A program made the translations under genes and the position numbers. A stretch of DNA of 42,359 nt from NCBI GenBank assembly GCA_027618565.1, contig JAQCEQ010000023.1, positions 1 through 42,359 of the forward strand. The letters are read 5' to 3'. The notes below the pieces were generated by a model. The model had not been told where the DNA came from, did not search any database, and was given only the letters and a program-made list of their open reading frames with translations. The stretch comes from Planctomycetota bacterium. GTDB taxonomy: Bacteria; Planctomycetota; Phycisphaerae; Phycisphaerales; SM1A02. This document shows, in pieces, positions 8,061 through 17,000 of the stretch; the stretch's first letter is position 1; every line of letters begins with the position of its first letter.

Positions 8061-9433
8061 CGGACCAGAGCCCAGCGAAACAGTTCGAGCGGCGTAGGGG
8101 TCTTGCCCTGCATGAGGACGCCGACACGGAAGATGCGCGACGCGATCCACAGGAACGCCACGCTGCTGATCGCCGAGAGCACCACGGTCGCGGGAATCTG
8201 CCAGTACGGAATCGCCTCGGTCGTTCCCGTCGCCCGGAGGATCATCACGAATGGCGTGAGGGGAGGGATGAAGCTGGTCACGACCGCCAGCATCCCGTTG
8301 GGGTTCTCGCTGATCGGGAGCCAGAGGACGAGCGGCACCATCACCACCAGCATCACCGGCCCGACCAGCGACTGTGCCTCCTTGAGGTCGTTGACCGCGC
8401 TCCCGACCGCAGCCATCATCGCCGCGATCATGAAGTAGGCGGTCACGCCGTAGCAGACGAGGAGCACCAAGCTCAGGGGAGTCACGAGGTCCGCCATGGC
8501 CGCCAGCACCAGCCCGGCGATGCCAAGCGAGCCGTAGATCGCCAGCATGAGGAGCGAAACCATCCCATGGCCCAGCACCTTCCCAACGAGGATCTCGAAC
8601 GGGCTGGCGGCGCTCAGGAGCACCTCCATGACCTTGCTGGACTTTTCTTCGATGGTGGACGTCAGCAACTGGTTGGCGCCGGTGAAGACGACCATCCACA
8701 TCAGGATCATGAACCCCATCGGGACGAGCATCCGCCCCGCCAGCGACTCGGGCGCCTCGGCGCCGTCCTCGGAGATGCGGACCGTCAGTTCCTCGGGGAG
8801 CGAGAGCAGTGCGCTGAGGGCGGCGTGGTCCTTGCCCGCACGATCCAGTCGGGCCTTGACGATGCCGGCACGGAGTGCGCGCGTGAAGAGGCTCGTGTGG
8901 CTGGGCGATGTCCAGGTCGCGACGGCGAGGGTGAACGTCTCGCCCTTCGCGGGCGGTGCGTCCAGGAGCCCACCGGGCACCACGGCGTACGCCAGGCAGT
9001 GGCCGTTGCGCAGCGACTCCTTGAGCTCGCCCTCAGTGAGCCCGGTCGCCTCAAACGAGACCGACACGTTCTCCGATGTGTCCTGCGAACCCGCAGCGGC
9101 GCTCAAGGCCAATTCGCCGGCGTCCATCGCACCGGAACGAGCTGCATCCGCCAACTCCTGCGCGTTGAGGGAGTGGCGCGCCAGGATCGACTCAAGGGCT
9201 CCCTGCGCTGCGGGAGCCACGGTGCCGGAGCCGTCGGATACCAGCACCTGCCCACTCACGGCGCGTGGGCCCTCGTGGAGAAGGGTCGGGATCACGGCGA
9301 ACGTCACCACCATCACCGCGGGAACGATGAGCACCCCGAAGATGAACCCCTTCGTGAAGACCATCGCGGCAAACTCGCGCCAGGCGATGGCACTCACGCG
9401 CCGGGCGAAGTGGCGTCGTCGGGTGGCGCTCAT
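8057..9433 (-). CDS. ABC-2 type (NatB-like) transporter permease
   Basis: A 458-residue permease. One N-terminal helix (about 25-50) is followed by a large extracytoplasmic domain to about residue 235, then a bundle of five or six helices. The cytoplasmic coupling motif E-E-K-S-S-K-V-M-E-V-L-L-S, typical of NatB and related ABC-2 exporters, follows the second helix. The family moves ions, drugs, peptides or lipids outward with energy from a separate ATPase, here the adjacent upstream gene. The stop overlaps the next gene by ATGA and the start overlaps the ATPase gene in the same way, pointing to fixed stoichiometry. The substrate is unknown; the LolA-like and protease neighbours suggest an envelope-related cargo. 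Confidence 0.9.
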   Translation of the reverse strand: MSATRRRHFARRVSAIAWREFAAMVFTKGFIFGVLIVPAVMVVTFAVIPTLLHEGPRAVSGQVLVSDGSGTVAPAAQGALESILARHSLNAQELADAARSGAMDAGELALSAAAGSQDTSENVSVSFEATGLTEGELKESLRNGHCLAYAVVPGGLLDAPPAKGETFTLAVATWTSPSHTSLFTRALRAGIVKARLDRAGKDHAALSALLSLPEELTVRISEDGAEAPESLAGRMLVPMGFMILMWMVVFTGANQLLTSTIEEKSSKVMEVLLSAASPFEILVGKVLGHGMVSLLMLAIYGSLGIAGLVLAAMADLVTPLSLVLLVCYGVTAYFMIAAMMAAVGSAVNDLKEAQSLVGPVMLVVMVPLVLWLPISENPNGMLAVVTSFIPPLTPFVMILRATGTTEAIPYWQIPATVVLSAISSVAFLWIASRIFRVGVLMQGKTPTPLELFRWALVR

Positions 9434-10398
9434 GCGGCCGCGTTCCCTCCCGCGCGTCCGGCGACCGTGCCGCGAGCGCCCGCGCTTGCGTCCGACACTA
9501 AGTGCACAAAGACATCGTCCAGCGTCACGCGAGCTTCCTGGATGGCGCGGAGTTCCACGTGAGCGATGATGTCCCGCATCACCGAACGCTGGTCGGCGTC
9601 GCCTCGCAGTTCTGCGCGGACAATCCGGCCATCGTCATTGGTGGAGGTCCCGAGGATGCCGGCCATGGAGCCGATCTTCGCGGCCGCCTCGGCGCTGCTT
9701 CCCACCGGCTCGATCTCAAGGGCGCGGATGCCGGGCTGTCGGAGGGCCTCCGACACCTTGCAGTCCAGGATCTTTCGCCCCTTGTTCACCAGGATGACGC
9801 GATCGCACAGCCGCTCTGCCTGCTCCATCTGGTGGGTCGAGAAGAGGATCGAGGTGCCGCGCTCACGAAGCGCAAGTACCTCGGCCTGGAAGAGCCGCCG
9901 ATTCACCGGATCCAGTCCGCTGAAGGGTTCGTCCAGGATCAGCACCTCCGGTTCATGGAGGAGCGCGCTCACGAACTGCACCTTTTGCTGCTGTCCCTTG
10001 GAGAGATCCGAGCACTTGCGGTCCATGATGCCCGGCAGCTCCATCCGGTCCAGGAACGCCGCCGCGCGAGATCGGCTGGCGGCGCCGCTGATGCCCTTGA
10101 GACGGCCCATGTAGGCCATGAAGGCACCAACTTTCATCTTGCGGTAGAGCCCGCGCTCCTCGGGGAGGTATCCCAGCCAGTCCTTCGCGTCCAGTGCGTC
10201 TCCGCCGAGCACCGAAATCGAACCTTCATCGGGACGGATGATCGCCAGGATCATCCGGATCATGGTGCTCTTCCCGGCGCCGTTGGGGCCAAGGCAACCG
10301 CAGATCTCCCCGCGTTCCATCCGGAAATCGACACCATCGACCGCGCGCACCGCGCCGAAGGACTTGGTGACGCCCGACAACTGCAGGACGAGGCTCAT
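9430..10398 (-). CDS. ABC transporter ATP-binding protein (NatA-like)
   Basis: A 322-residue ATPase with all the expected elements: Walker A G-P-N-G-A-G-K-S-T at 37-45, signature L-S-K-G-Q at 132-136, Walker B V-L-I-L-D-E-P at 152-158, and the H-loop His at 189. After about residue 215 a C-terminal extension of about 100 residues resembles the regulatory tail of NatA-type ATPases, including the segment V-T-L-D-D-V-F-V-H-L-V. It should drive the permease encoded immediately downstream, whose start overlaps its stop as ATGA. Its own start overlaps the end of a LolA-like gene, so the ATPase is made in step with secreted partners. Alanine- and glycine-rich residues at the very C-terminus look disordered. 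Confidence 0.93.
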   Translation of the reverse strand: MSLVLQLSGVTKSFGAVRAVDGVDFRMERGEICGCLGPNGAGKSTMIRMILAIIRPDEGSISVLGGDALDAKDWLGYLPEERGLYRKMKVGAFMAYMGRLKGISGAASRSRAAAFLDRMELPGIMDRKCSDLSKGQQQKVQFVSALLHEPEVLILDEPFSGLDPVNRRLFQAEVLALRERGTSILFSTHQMEQAERLCDRVILVNKGRKILDCKVSEALRQPGIRALEIEPVGSSAEAAAKIGSMAGILGTSTNDDGRIVRAELRGDADQRSVMRDIIAHVELRAIQEARVTLDDVFVHLVSDASAGARGTVAGRAGGNAAA

Positions 10399-11450
10399 GG
10401 GACCGTCGTCCCACCTGGAGGCGCTTGGCGTGGAGGCGCCGAAGGCGGCGCCACCCGGGCCGCCTCGCGCTGCCGCATCATTCGTTCGCGTTCCATCGCG
10501 GCGGCCATTTCCAAGATGACCTGCGGCGGCTCAAAGTCCTGCGGGGTGAGCGTGTCCACGGCCACCTCGGAGAACACCATCTCATTCTGCCCCATGTCGG
10601 TCTGTGTGACAGATCGCATCGGGACCAAGAAGCCCTGGTCGCCGCCGACGCGCATGAGTTCCAGCCATTGCGACGACTGGTCCACCCGATCCAGCGCGGG
10701 ATTGAATGTCCGCGTCCCGACCGGGATGAAGTTGGCCTGGCCGATCATGAGCTCCACCCACTTGCCACCGGACTTCCAGATGCGGACCACATGGCAAGGG
10801 GTACCCGCAAAGGCCTCCGGTTCTCGAATCTCCCACGCCAGCCCGGGCATCGTGAGTGCCCTCGAGAACACATTGGGCGTGTCCCAGAGGATTCCGTGCC
10901 GAAGCACATCGTTCGGGTCCACCACCTCCCATGACTTCGAGTCCGGTTTGTAGGCCCAGGCGAGCCGGCCGTCGAACCCTTTCTCCAGCGCCACGCCCTG
11001 GTCGGGCAGGAATTGCCGCAGGAGGAGTCGCGGGCCCGGCGCGAACTTCACGGTGATCGTCGCGTGCACGTTGGACCCAAGCGTGGTCATGGTGAACTGC
11101 AGCGACTTGTACTGGGCGAGCGGGTCGGGACCGCCGACTTCGTCCCACGCACGCTGCAGCAGGGCGCGGACATCGGGGGGCATCTCGGAAGGCAACTCAC
11201 GCGGCGTGGGCTTGACCGATCGGAACGATGGCTCCTCGGCCGCGGCGAGTGCGGAGTCGGCGGTGGTGTCGACGGCTGTGCGTGCCTGAGATGGCGTGAC
11301 CGCCGTGCCCGGCGCCGCGGCTGGCGGCGGGGTTGCAGGCGTGGGGTCCTGCGCGGCACACGAACACGCCTGTGCCGCAAGGCCGGCGACGAGGGCGAGC
11401 GCGGGCGCTGCGGCGGCACCGCTGAGCCAACTGGTCGACCGCGCGATCAT
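10395..11450 (-). CDS. Secreted LolA-like protein 2
   Basis: A 351-residue exported protein. The N-terminus (M-I-A-R-S-T-S-W-L-S-G then a hydrophobic run to about residue 30) is a signal peptide; a Cys pair (C-S-C) near its end could form a lipobox-like site, but the context is not a good one. A Pro/Ala/Thr-rich linker runs to about 85. The remainder has alternating beta-type hydrophobicity (L-Q-F-T-M-T-T-L-G ... W-V-E-L-M-I-G) like half-barrel LolA/LolB folds and outer-membrane-lipoprotein-sorting proteins. The C-terminus is Pro- and Arg-rich. It resembles its upstream neighbour at 11447-12385 in layout: a residue-by-residue homology is my inference. ATGA overlaps occur at both ends. It may chaperone cargo handled by the ABC pair encoded next. 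Confidence 0.65.
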   Translation of the reverse strand: MIARSTSWLSGAAAAPALALVAGLAAQACSCAAQDPTPATPPPAAAPGTAVTPSQARTAVDTTADSALAAAEEPSFRSVKPTPRELPSEMPPDVRALLQRAWDEVGGPDPLAQYKSLQFTMTTLGSNVHATITVKFAPGPRLLLRQFLPDQGVALEKGFDGRLAWAYKPDSKSWEVVDPNDVLRHGILWDTPNVFSRALTMPGLAWEIREPEAFAGTPCHVVRIWKSGGKWVELMIGQANFIPVGTRTFNPALDRVDQSSQWLELMRVGGDQGFLVPMRSVTQTDMGQNEMVFSEVAVDTLTPQDFEPPQVILEMAAAMERERMMRQREAARVAPPSAPPRQAPPGGTTVP

Positions 11451-12385
11451 GGCGCTGACGGAGAGGCGGCGGGTGGGCCGGCCGGTGAGGCGGAAGCGTC
11501 CGCCCCGCCGGGTGCCCCCTTCGCGTCACGCTGCTTGACCAGCGTCGCGATCTCGGGCGGCAAGGCGAAGACCGAAGGATCGATGGCGTCAAAGGAGATG
11601 TCCGTGAACTCCATGACCTGGTGCTGTCCCATCATCTTGGTGGTCACCATGGTGGGAATCTTGAGCTGTCCAAACTCCTTGTATCCGCCGATCACCGAGG
11701 TCGCCTCGATCGTCCCCATCTGCGTGGTCATCTTGTCCCTCGACCCGATCTGGAGTCCCGTGTCGCGGTCGAAGTATTGCACGCTGGAGTCTTCGCCCTT
11801 GGTGCACTGCAGGACCACGCAGGGCTTTCCTTCGAACGGCTCGATCGCCGTGACCTCCACCGTGTCGAAGTGATTGCGGGGGTCGGTTCCAACGCCATCG
11901 GTGTTGCGCCGCAGGGCCTCCGTGTCCTTCTGGTCCATGAGCGTGGGTCCGGTCATCGGGTTCATGCTCCAGCCGACGGTCCCGATGACGCCCGATTCGA
12001 CATCTCCCAGTCCGGGAAGCGTCATCTTGGAGCGAATGTTGTTGAGATCGACCATCAACCAGATGGTGAGTTCGCCACTCATGCCGGTGCCTGGGATGGA
12101 GAGCGTCCCCTTCATCGTGATGGCCATCACGGCATCGGCTGCTTCCTTGCCGCCGATGGCGGCGAAGTACTTGGCCATCACGGCATCGACCGACGGGAGG
12201 TCGGCGGGCGTCGCCGTCGGTTCGGTGGAAGGTGCGGATGATGGCGCCGTCGATGGCGCGGGCGTGAGCTTCGGCAGCTTCTCAGCCTGTGCGAGCGCAG
12301 GAGCGGAGGCGGCGAGCGCCCCCAGGAGTCCGAGGGCGGCGAGCACGGAATGAGGCGCCTTGCGGCTGGAGTGTGCGAGTGTCAT
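11447..12385 (-). CDS. Secreted LolA-like protein 1
   Basis: A 312-residue exported protein. I start it at ATG 12385 because that gives a clean signal peptide (M-T-L-A-H-S-S-R-K ... A-L-A-Q-A); an in-frame TTG at 12406 would overlap the upstream stop. A Pro/Ser/Thr-rich linker spans about 37-62. Then 'V-D-A-V-M-A-K-Y-F-A-A-I-G-G' begins a domain reading like outer-membrane lipoprotein carrier or DUF-type proteins: 'M-K-G-T-L-S-I-P', 'G-V-I-G-T-V-G-W-S-M-N-P', 'Y-F-D-R-D-T-G-L-Q'. That pattern is common in planctomycete and acidobacterial proteins that share the LolA fold. The C-terminus is Ala/Pro-rich and disordered. It lies 17 bp after the S41 protease gene and overlaps the next gene by ATGA. 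Confidence 0.7.
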   Translation of the reverse strand: MTLAHSSRKAPHSVLAALGLLGALAASAPALAQAEKLPKLTPAPSTAPSSAPSTEPTATPADLPSVDAVMAKYFAAIGGKEAADAVMAITMKGTLSIPGTGMSGELTIWLMVDLNNIRSKMTLPGLGDVESGVIGTVGWSMNPMTGPTLMDQKDTEALRRNTDGVGTDPRNHFDTVEVTAIEPFEGKPCVVLQCTKGEDSSVQYFDRDTGLQIGSRDKMTTQMGTIEATSVIGGYKEFGQLKIPTMVTTKMMGQHQVMEFTDISFDAIDPSVFALPPEIATLVKQRDAKGAPGGADASASPAGPPAASPSAP

Positions 12386-12402
12386 GAAGGTGTTCTCAAG
12401 GT

Positions 12403-13941
12403 TCAATGTGATGGGCTGGCTGGTGTACTCGTCGAGGCGCGGTCCGGTGCGCCGCGGGCGATCCAGTTCAGCGCTTGCCTGAGCGTGGGATCGGGCGAGG
12501 CAGAATAGTCGACCAGCGAGGGAGCGGGCTCGATCGTGGGCACCACACCCACACCCTCAATGGACGAACCGCTGGGCACGCGGAAGTCCGCGATGGCGTA
12601 GAGAAAGACATCTCCAGACGGAAGCGTCGCCAGGCTGGCGGGAAGCGCGGCGCCGGCGCTTGGGCCACCGAACACTTCAGCGCGACCGACATCCACCATG
12701 CCACCAGCAAAGACTTCGCTGGTGCTGCCGGTCTGAGAATCGACCAGGATCGCGAGCGGGCCGGAGAACGGCTTGACTTCACGGCCGCCGGCGGCGACGG
12801 TTCGTGGCTGGGCCAAGAAGTGGATCGTCCCGGTCCTCGCCATCATGTCACCCAAGTTGGTCGGTTCCTCGACAAAGTGTCCGGCGATGCCCGTGGCCAT
12901 GAACCCGACCCCTCCGGGATTGCCGCGCAAGTCCAGGACGATGGCATCACTGTCGCGAAGCTGGTCGATGGCAGCATCGAATTCGCTGGCAATCACAGGA
13001 AACCATGCGGTGAACTGGATGTAGCCCACCCGCGGCAGGGACGCGCCTGCGGGCGCCACGGCGTTCACGCGCTGCCAGTCTTCGGACACGAATGCGCGAT
13101 GGTCCAGCTCCACCGTGATCGGCGGGAGCACGCCAAAGGTCACACGGTGCGAGCGATCCCGTGTGAGCGTGAGCGCGGCTTCCTGTTCGGTGCCGTCCGC
13201 CGTGCGAAGGGTGAGGACCTTGGAACTCTTGGCGGCTCCGGCAAGCCGCGACTCCACGATTCGTTCGGATGCCAGCTGTTGCAGGTGTTCAGGCACGTCC
13301 TCCGGAATCGCGGACTTCAGTCTCTCGCCGTCGATTGATTCGATGACCCAGCCGGCTTGGATGCCAGCTGTTTCGGCTGGCGACCCCGGGTCGACCGCGG
13401 TCACGACCATGGAGCCCTCGACGGATCGGACCGTCAGGCCGGTAAGCCCATCGTCGAAACCCGACCCGTCGCCGGAATGAGAGTCGCCGTGGCTGTGCCC
13501 CTCGCCTTCCGCATCCTCGTCATCCCACGCTCCCGATGGCATGACGCCGAAGTGGCTCTGTCCCAGGCGCGAGAGCATCTCGTTGAGCAAGTGTCGAAGT
13601 TCAGCACGTGACTGCACGGTCTCGGCGCGAGGTGCAAACTCCACACGGACGGCCTCCCAGTCCACACCGTTGTGGGTGGGGTCGAAATGGTGTTCGTTGA
13701 CCAGCGACCAGCACATCTCAAAGCTGTCGTAGGCCGTGGCTGCGTCGATGCTCCGTTCCGCGACGCGCGCAGGACTGGCGTTCGCGGGGTTCGCGGCGGT
13801 GCCCGGCCCGGCGACCGCGGGAGGCTCTGCACCGGAACGCTGGAGTTCGTCTGGCGCCAGTGGGATCGACTGAGGCGCACATCCAGCCAAGGTCATGAGG
13901 AGGAGAGCGGCTTGGGGAAACCCGCCAGTTCGCGCGTGCAT
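12403..13941 (-). CDS. Tricorn-like S41 peptidase, predicted lipoprotein, with PDZ domain
   Basis: A 512-residue protein from ATG 13941; the longer upstream frame crosses into the metH region and is not credible. The N-terminus ends in a lipobox (L-A-G-C, Cys21), so it should be a lipid-anchored envelope protein. Residues about 67-136 resemble the tricorn core N-terminal domain (F-D-P-T-H-N-G-V-D-W ... L-G-Q-S-H-F-G), with His130 in the position of the tricorn catalytic His. A His/Asp/Gly-rich stretch (about 139-162) precedes a PDZ domain (about 165-210). The S41 core has L-D-L-R-G-N-P-G-G (336-344) and the nucleophile region G-S-T-S-E (405-409). No CtpA-type catalytic Lys motif is visible, which supports a tricorn-like mechanism. 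It heads a coupled operon with LolA-like and ABC genes. Confidence 0.85.
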   Translation of the reverse strand: MHARTGGFPQAALLLMTLAGCAPQSIPLAPDELQRSGAEPPAVAGPGTAANPANASPARVAERSIDAATAYDSFEMCWSLVNEHHFDPTHNGVDWEAVRVEFAPRAETVQSRAELRHLLNEMLSRLGQSHFGVMPSGAWDDEDAEGEGHSHGDSHSGDGSGFDDGLTGLTVRSVEGSMVVTAVDPGSPAETAGIQAGWVIESIDGERLKSAIPEDVPEHLQQLASERIVESRLAGAAKSSKVLTLRTADGTEQEAALTLTRDRSHRVTFGVLPPITVELDHRAFVSEDWQRVNAVAPAGASLPRVGYIQFTAWFPVIASEFDAAIDQLRDSDAIVLDLRGNPGGVGFMATGIAGHFVEEPTNLGDMMARTGTIHFLAQPRTVAAGGREVKPFSGPLAILVDSQTGSTSEVFAGGMVDVGRAEVFGGPSAGAALPASLATLPSGDVFLYAIADFRVPSGSSIEGVGVVPTIEPAPSLVDYSASPDPTLRQALNWIARGAPDRASTSTPASPSH

Positions 13942-14046
13942 AGGGCTGATCGTAGGAGCCACGGAAGGCGCAGGAGAGGTCGCGCCACCCAAGAATCCAT
14001 CCGTTCTTGCGGATATACGCACGAAAGAGTAGATTCCCCTGCTGCG
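13942..14046. promoter_or_regulatory. Divergent promoter region, S41 operon / metH
   Basis: These 105 bp separate the starts of the S41 operon (minus) and metH (plus), so promoters for both should lie here. I see a short dyad (TGCG-N6-CGCA around 14005-14020). I see no cobalamin, SAM or SAH riboswitch core, and the space is too small for a cobalamin riboswitch. No convincing -35/-10 pair. Confidence 0.4.
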
Positions 14047-17000
14047 ATGCCCACCCCGACCCTGCTCTCCCGCATGGACCGAGGCCCCGTCCTGTTTGAC
14101 GGGGCGATGGGGACGGCGGTGCAAGCCTGCACTGACTGCTCCACCGATGCCTACCTGGGGCGCGAGAACTGCACGGACATCCTGGTTCGCAGTCGTCCTG
14201 ACATCGTCGAGCGCATCCACGCCTCGATGCTTGCCGCCGGTGCCGACATCGTGGAGACCAATACCTTCGGCGCCAACCGGCTCGTCGCCGCCGAGTATGA
14301 CCAGGAGCTGGTTGGCTGGGCAAGATCACTCAATGTGGAGGCGGCGCGGATCGCGCGCAAGGCGGCGGATCGTGCACAGAGCCCCGGTCGCCCTCGGTTC
14401 GTGGCTGGATCAATGGGTCCCGGCACCAAACTGATCACGCTCGGCAACACCTCGTGGGACGCGATGCTGGAGTCGTACCGTGAGCAGGCCGAGGGGCTCC
14501 TAGAGGGTGGCGTCGATGCCTTCATCGTCGAGACCTGCCAGGACCTCCTCCAGATCCGGTGCGCGGTCACGGCATGCCTCGAAGCGATGGAACGCGCGCG
14601 GCTTTCGCCGAGCGACCGACCCATCTTCGTGTCGGTGACGGTGGAGACATCCGGCACGCTCCTCTTGGGAAGCGACGTGCGAGCCGTCGTGAATGCACTC
14701 TGCCGCTACCCGGTCGCCAGCCTTGGGCTCAATTGCGCGACCGGGCCGGTCGAGATGCTGCCCCATGTCGCGGCGATTGCGCGTGAGTGGGATCGACGGA
14801 TCAGCGTCATCCCCAACGCCGGGCTGCCGGTGCTCCTGGATGGAAAGACGCACTATCCGCTGCAACCGGAGGGTTTCACCAAGGCGATGCGCCGATTCGT
14901 GGAGGAACTGCCCGTCGATGCCCTTGGCGGTTGCTGCGGCACGACGCCGGAGCACATCGCCGGGATTCGTGGACTGCTGGATGCGCGCGCTGCCGGCACC
15001 GGTGCCACGGCCCGTGCAGCCGCGGCGCCAGTGCCTGCCGCAAGCAGCCTCTACTCGGCCGTGGAGTTCCGCCAGGACAGTTCGTTCCTCGTGGTCGCCG
15101 AACGGCTCAACTCCAACGGGAGCCGGAAGTTCAAGCGGCTGCTGGACGCCGAGGACTGGGACGGGCTCATGGCGATGGCCCGCGAGGAAGTGCGCGACGG
15201 CAGCCATGTGCTGGACGTGTGCGTGGACTTCGTCGGGCGCGATGGCGTGCGCGACATGCGCGAGCTGGTGGCGCGGCTCGTGCGCCAAGTCGATGCGCCG
15301 CTCATGCTGGACTCCACCGACGCGCGCGTGCTGCGTGCCGGCCTCGAGGCGACGCCCGGCCGCTGCATTGTCAACAGCGTCAACCTGGAAGATGGCGAGC
15401 GTCGGCTGGACGAAGTCTGCCCGCTGCTTCGACGACACGGCGCCGCGGTGGTGGCCCTCACGATCGACGAAGATCCGCAAGCTGGGATGGCGAGAACCGC
15501 CGAGCGAAAGCTGGAGATCGCCACGCGACTCCACGACCTGCTCACGACGAAGTGGGGCATCTCCGAGGAGGACATCTTCTTCGATTGCCTCACCTTCACG
15601 ATCGCGACCGGCAATGAGGACGACCGGCGGCTCGGCCTGGCGACGCTTGACGGCATCGAGGCCATCGCGAAGCGATTCCCAAGATGCCAGTCAGTCTTGG
15701 GCGTGAGCAACATCTCGTTCGGTCTCAAGCCCGCCGTGCGCACGGTGCTCAACAGCGTGTTCCTTTCCGAAGCTCGCGAGCGCGGCCTCACCGCGGCCAT
15801 CGTTCACGCTTCCAAGATCCTCCCGCGCGACAGCATCGAACCCTCTCGCTGGGATGCGGCGCACTGGCTCCTCCACGACCTTCGTGGCGAGCGACGACCC
15901 GCAGGCACGCCCACTGACTTCGATCCATTGATCCATTTCATCGGGCTCTTCCCCGATGGCGAGGAGGTGGCGCAGAGCAAGGCAACGCTCGCGGATCTGC
16001 CGCTGGACGAGCGATTGCAGGCGCACATCGTGCAGGGAGATGATGCCACGCTTCCACAGTCGTTGGACGAGGCGCTCCAGCTCTACTCGCCGCTGGACAT
16101 CATCAACAATCACCTGCTGGCCGGGATGAAGGTGGTGGGGGAGCGATTCGCGGACGGCCGCATGCAGCTGCCGTTCGTGCTCCAGAGCGCGCAAGTCATG
16201 AAGAAGGCCGTCGCGCTCTTGGAGCCCGCGATGAAGCGGATGGGGACCTCCGGCCCCGCGCGCGCCAAGGTGGTGCTGGCCACGGTGTCGGGTGATGTCC
16301 ACGACATCGGCAAGAACCTGGTTGACATCATCCTCACCAACAACGGCTACAAGGTCTTCAACCTGGGCATCAAGCAAAGAGTGTCGCAGATCGTGGAGGC
16401 ATTCCGCACGCATGAGGCGGACGCCATCGGGATGAGCGGGCTCCTGGTCAAGAGCGTTGGTGTCATGGAGGAAAACCTCCGCGAGCTCAACGCGCTGGGG
16501 ATCCAGGTCCCCGTGATGCTGGGTGGTGCGGCGCTCACTCGACACTATGCCGAATCGCACCTTCGGGAGATCTACGAAGGATCGCTCTATTACGGGCGCG
16601 ATGCATTCGAGGGACTCAGCGTGTGCGACGCGATCGCCGAGGGTCGGCTGGGCGGGGTCGACAGCCAGATCGACGCACGACTGGCGAAGCGTCGAGTGGC
16701 CGACGCCCTCGTCGCGGCCCGTGCCGAGCGCGTGACGGCCGCTGCCACGGCCGTGGCGGAGCGCCCCGTGTTGGCCCGCAGCACCGTGTCCTCGGAAGTC
16801 GAGGTCCCGGCGCCGCCCTTCTGGGGTTCGCGCGTGGCGACCGGGATCGCGCTCAACGAGATCTACCCCTTCGTGAATCGAGTCGCCCTGGACCGAGGCC
16901 AGTGGGGCTTCAAGCGCGGGGCGATGGACGACGCCGCGTACGCCGCGGTCCTGCGCGAACACGCCGAGCCGGTCTTCCAGCGCCTGTGCCGCGAGTGCTC

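Noticed and set aside
13672-14046. Upstream extension of metH
   Set aside because: Overlaps the divergent S41 gene and adds 125 residues that are not MetH-like; ATG 14047 fits the family start.
13942-14046. Cobalamin or SAM-type riboswitch before metH
   Set aside because: No conserved core of either class is visible and only 105 bp are available.
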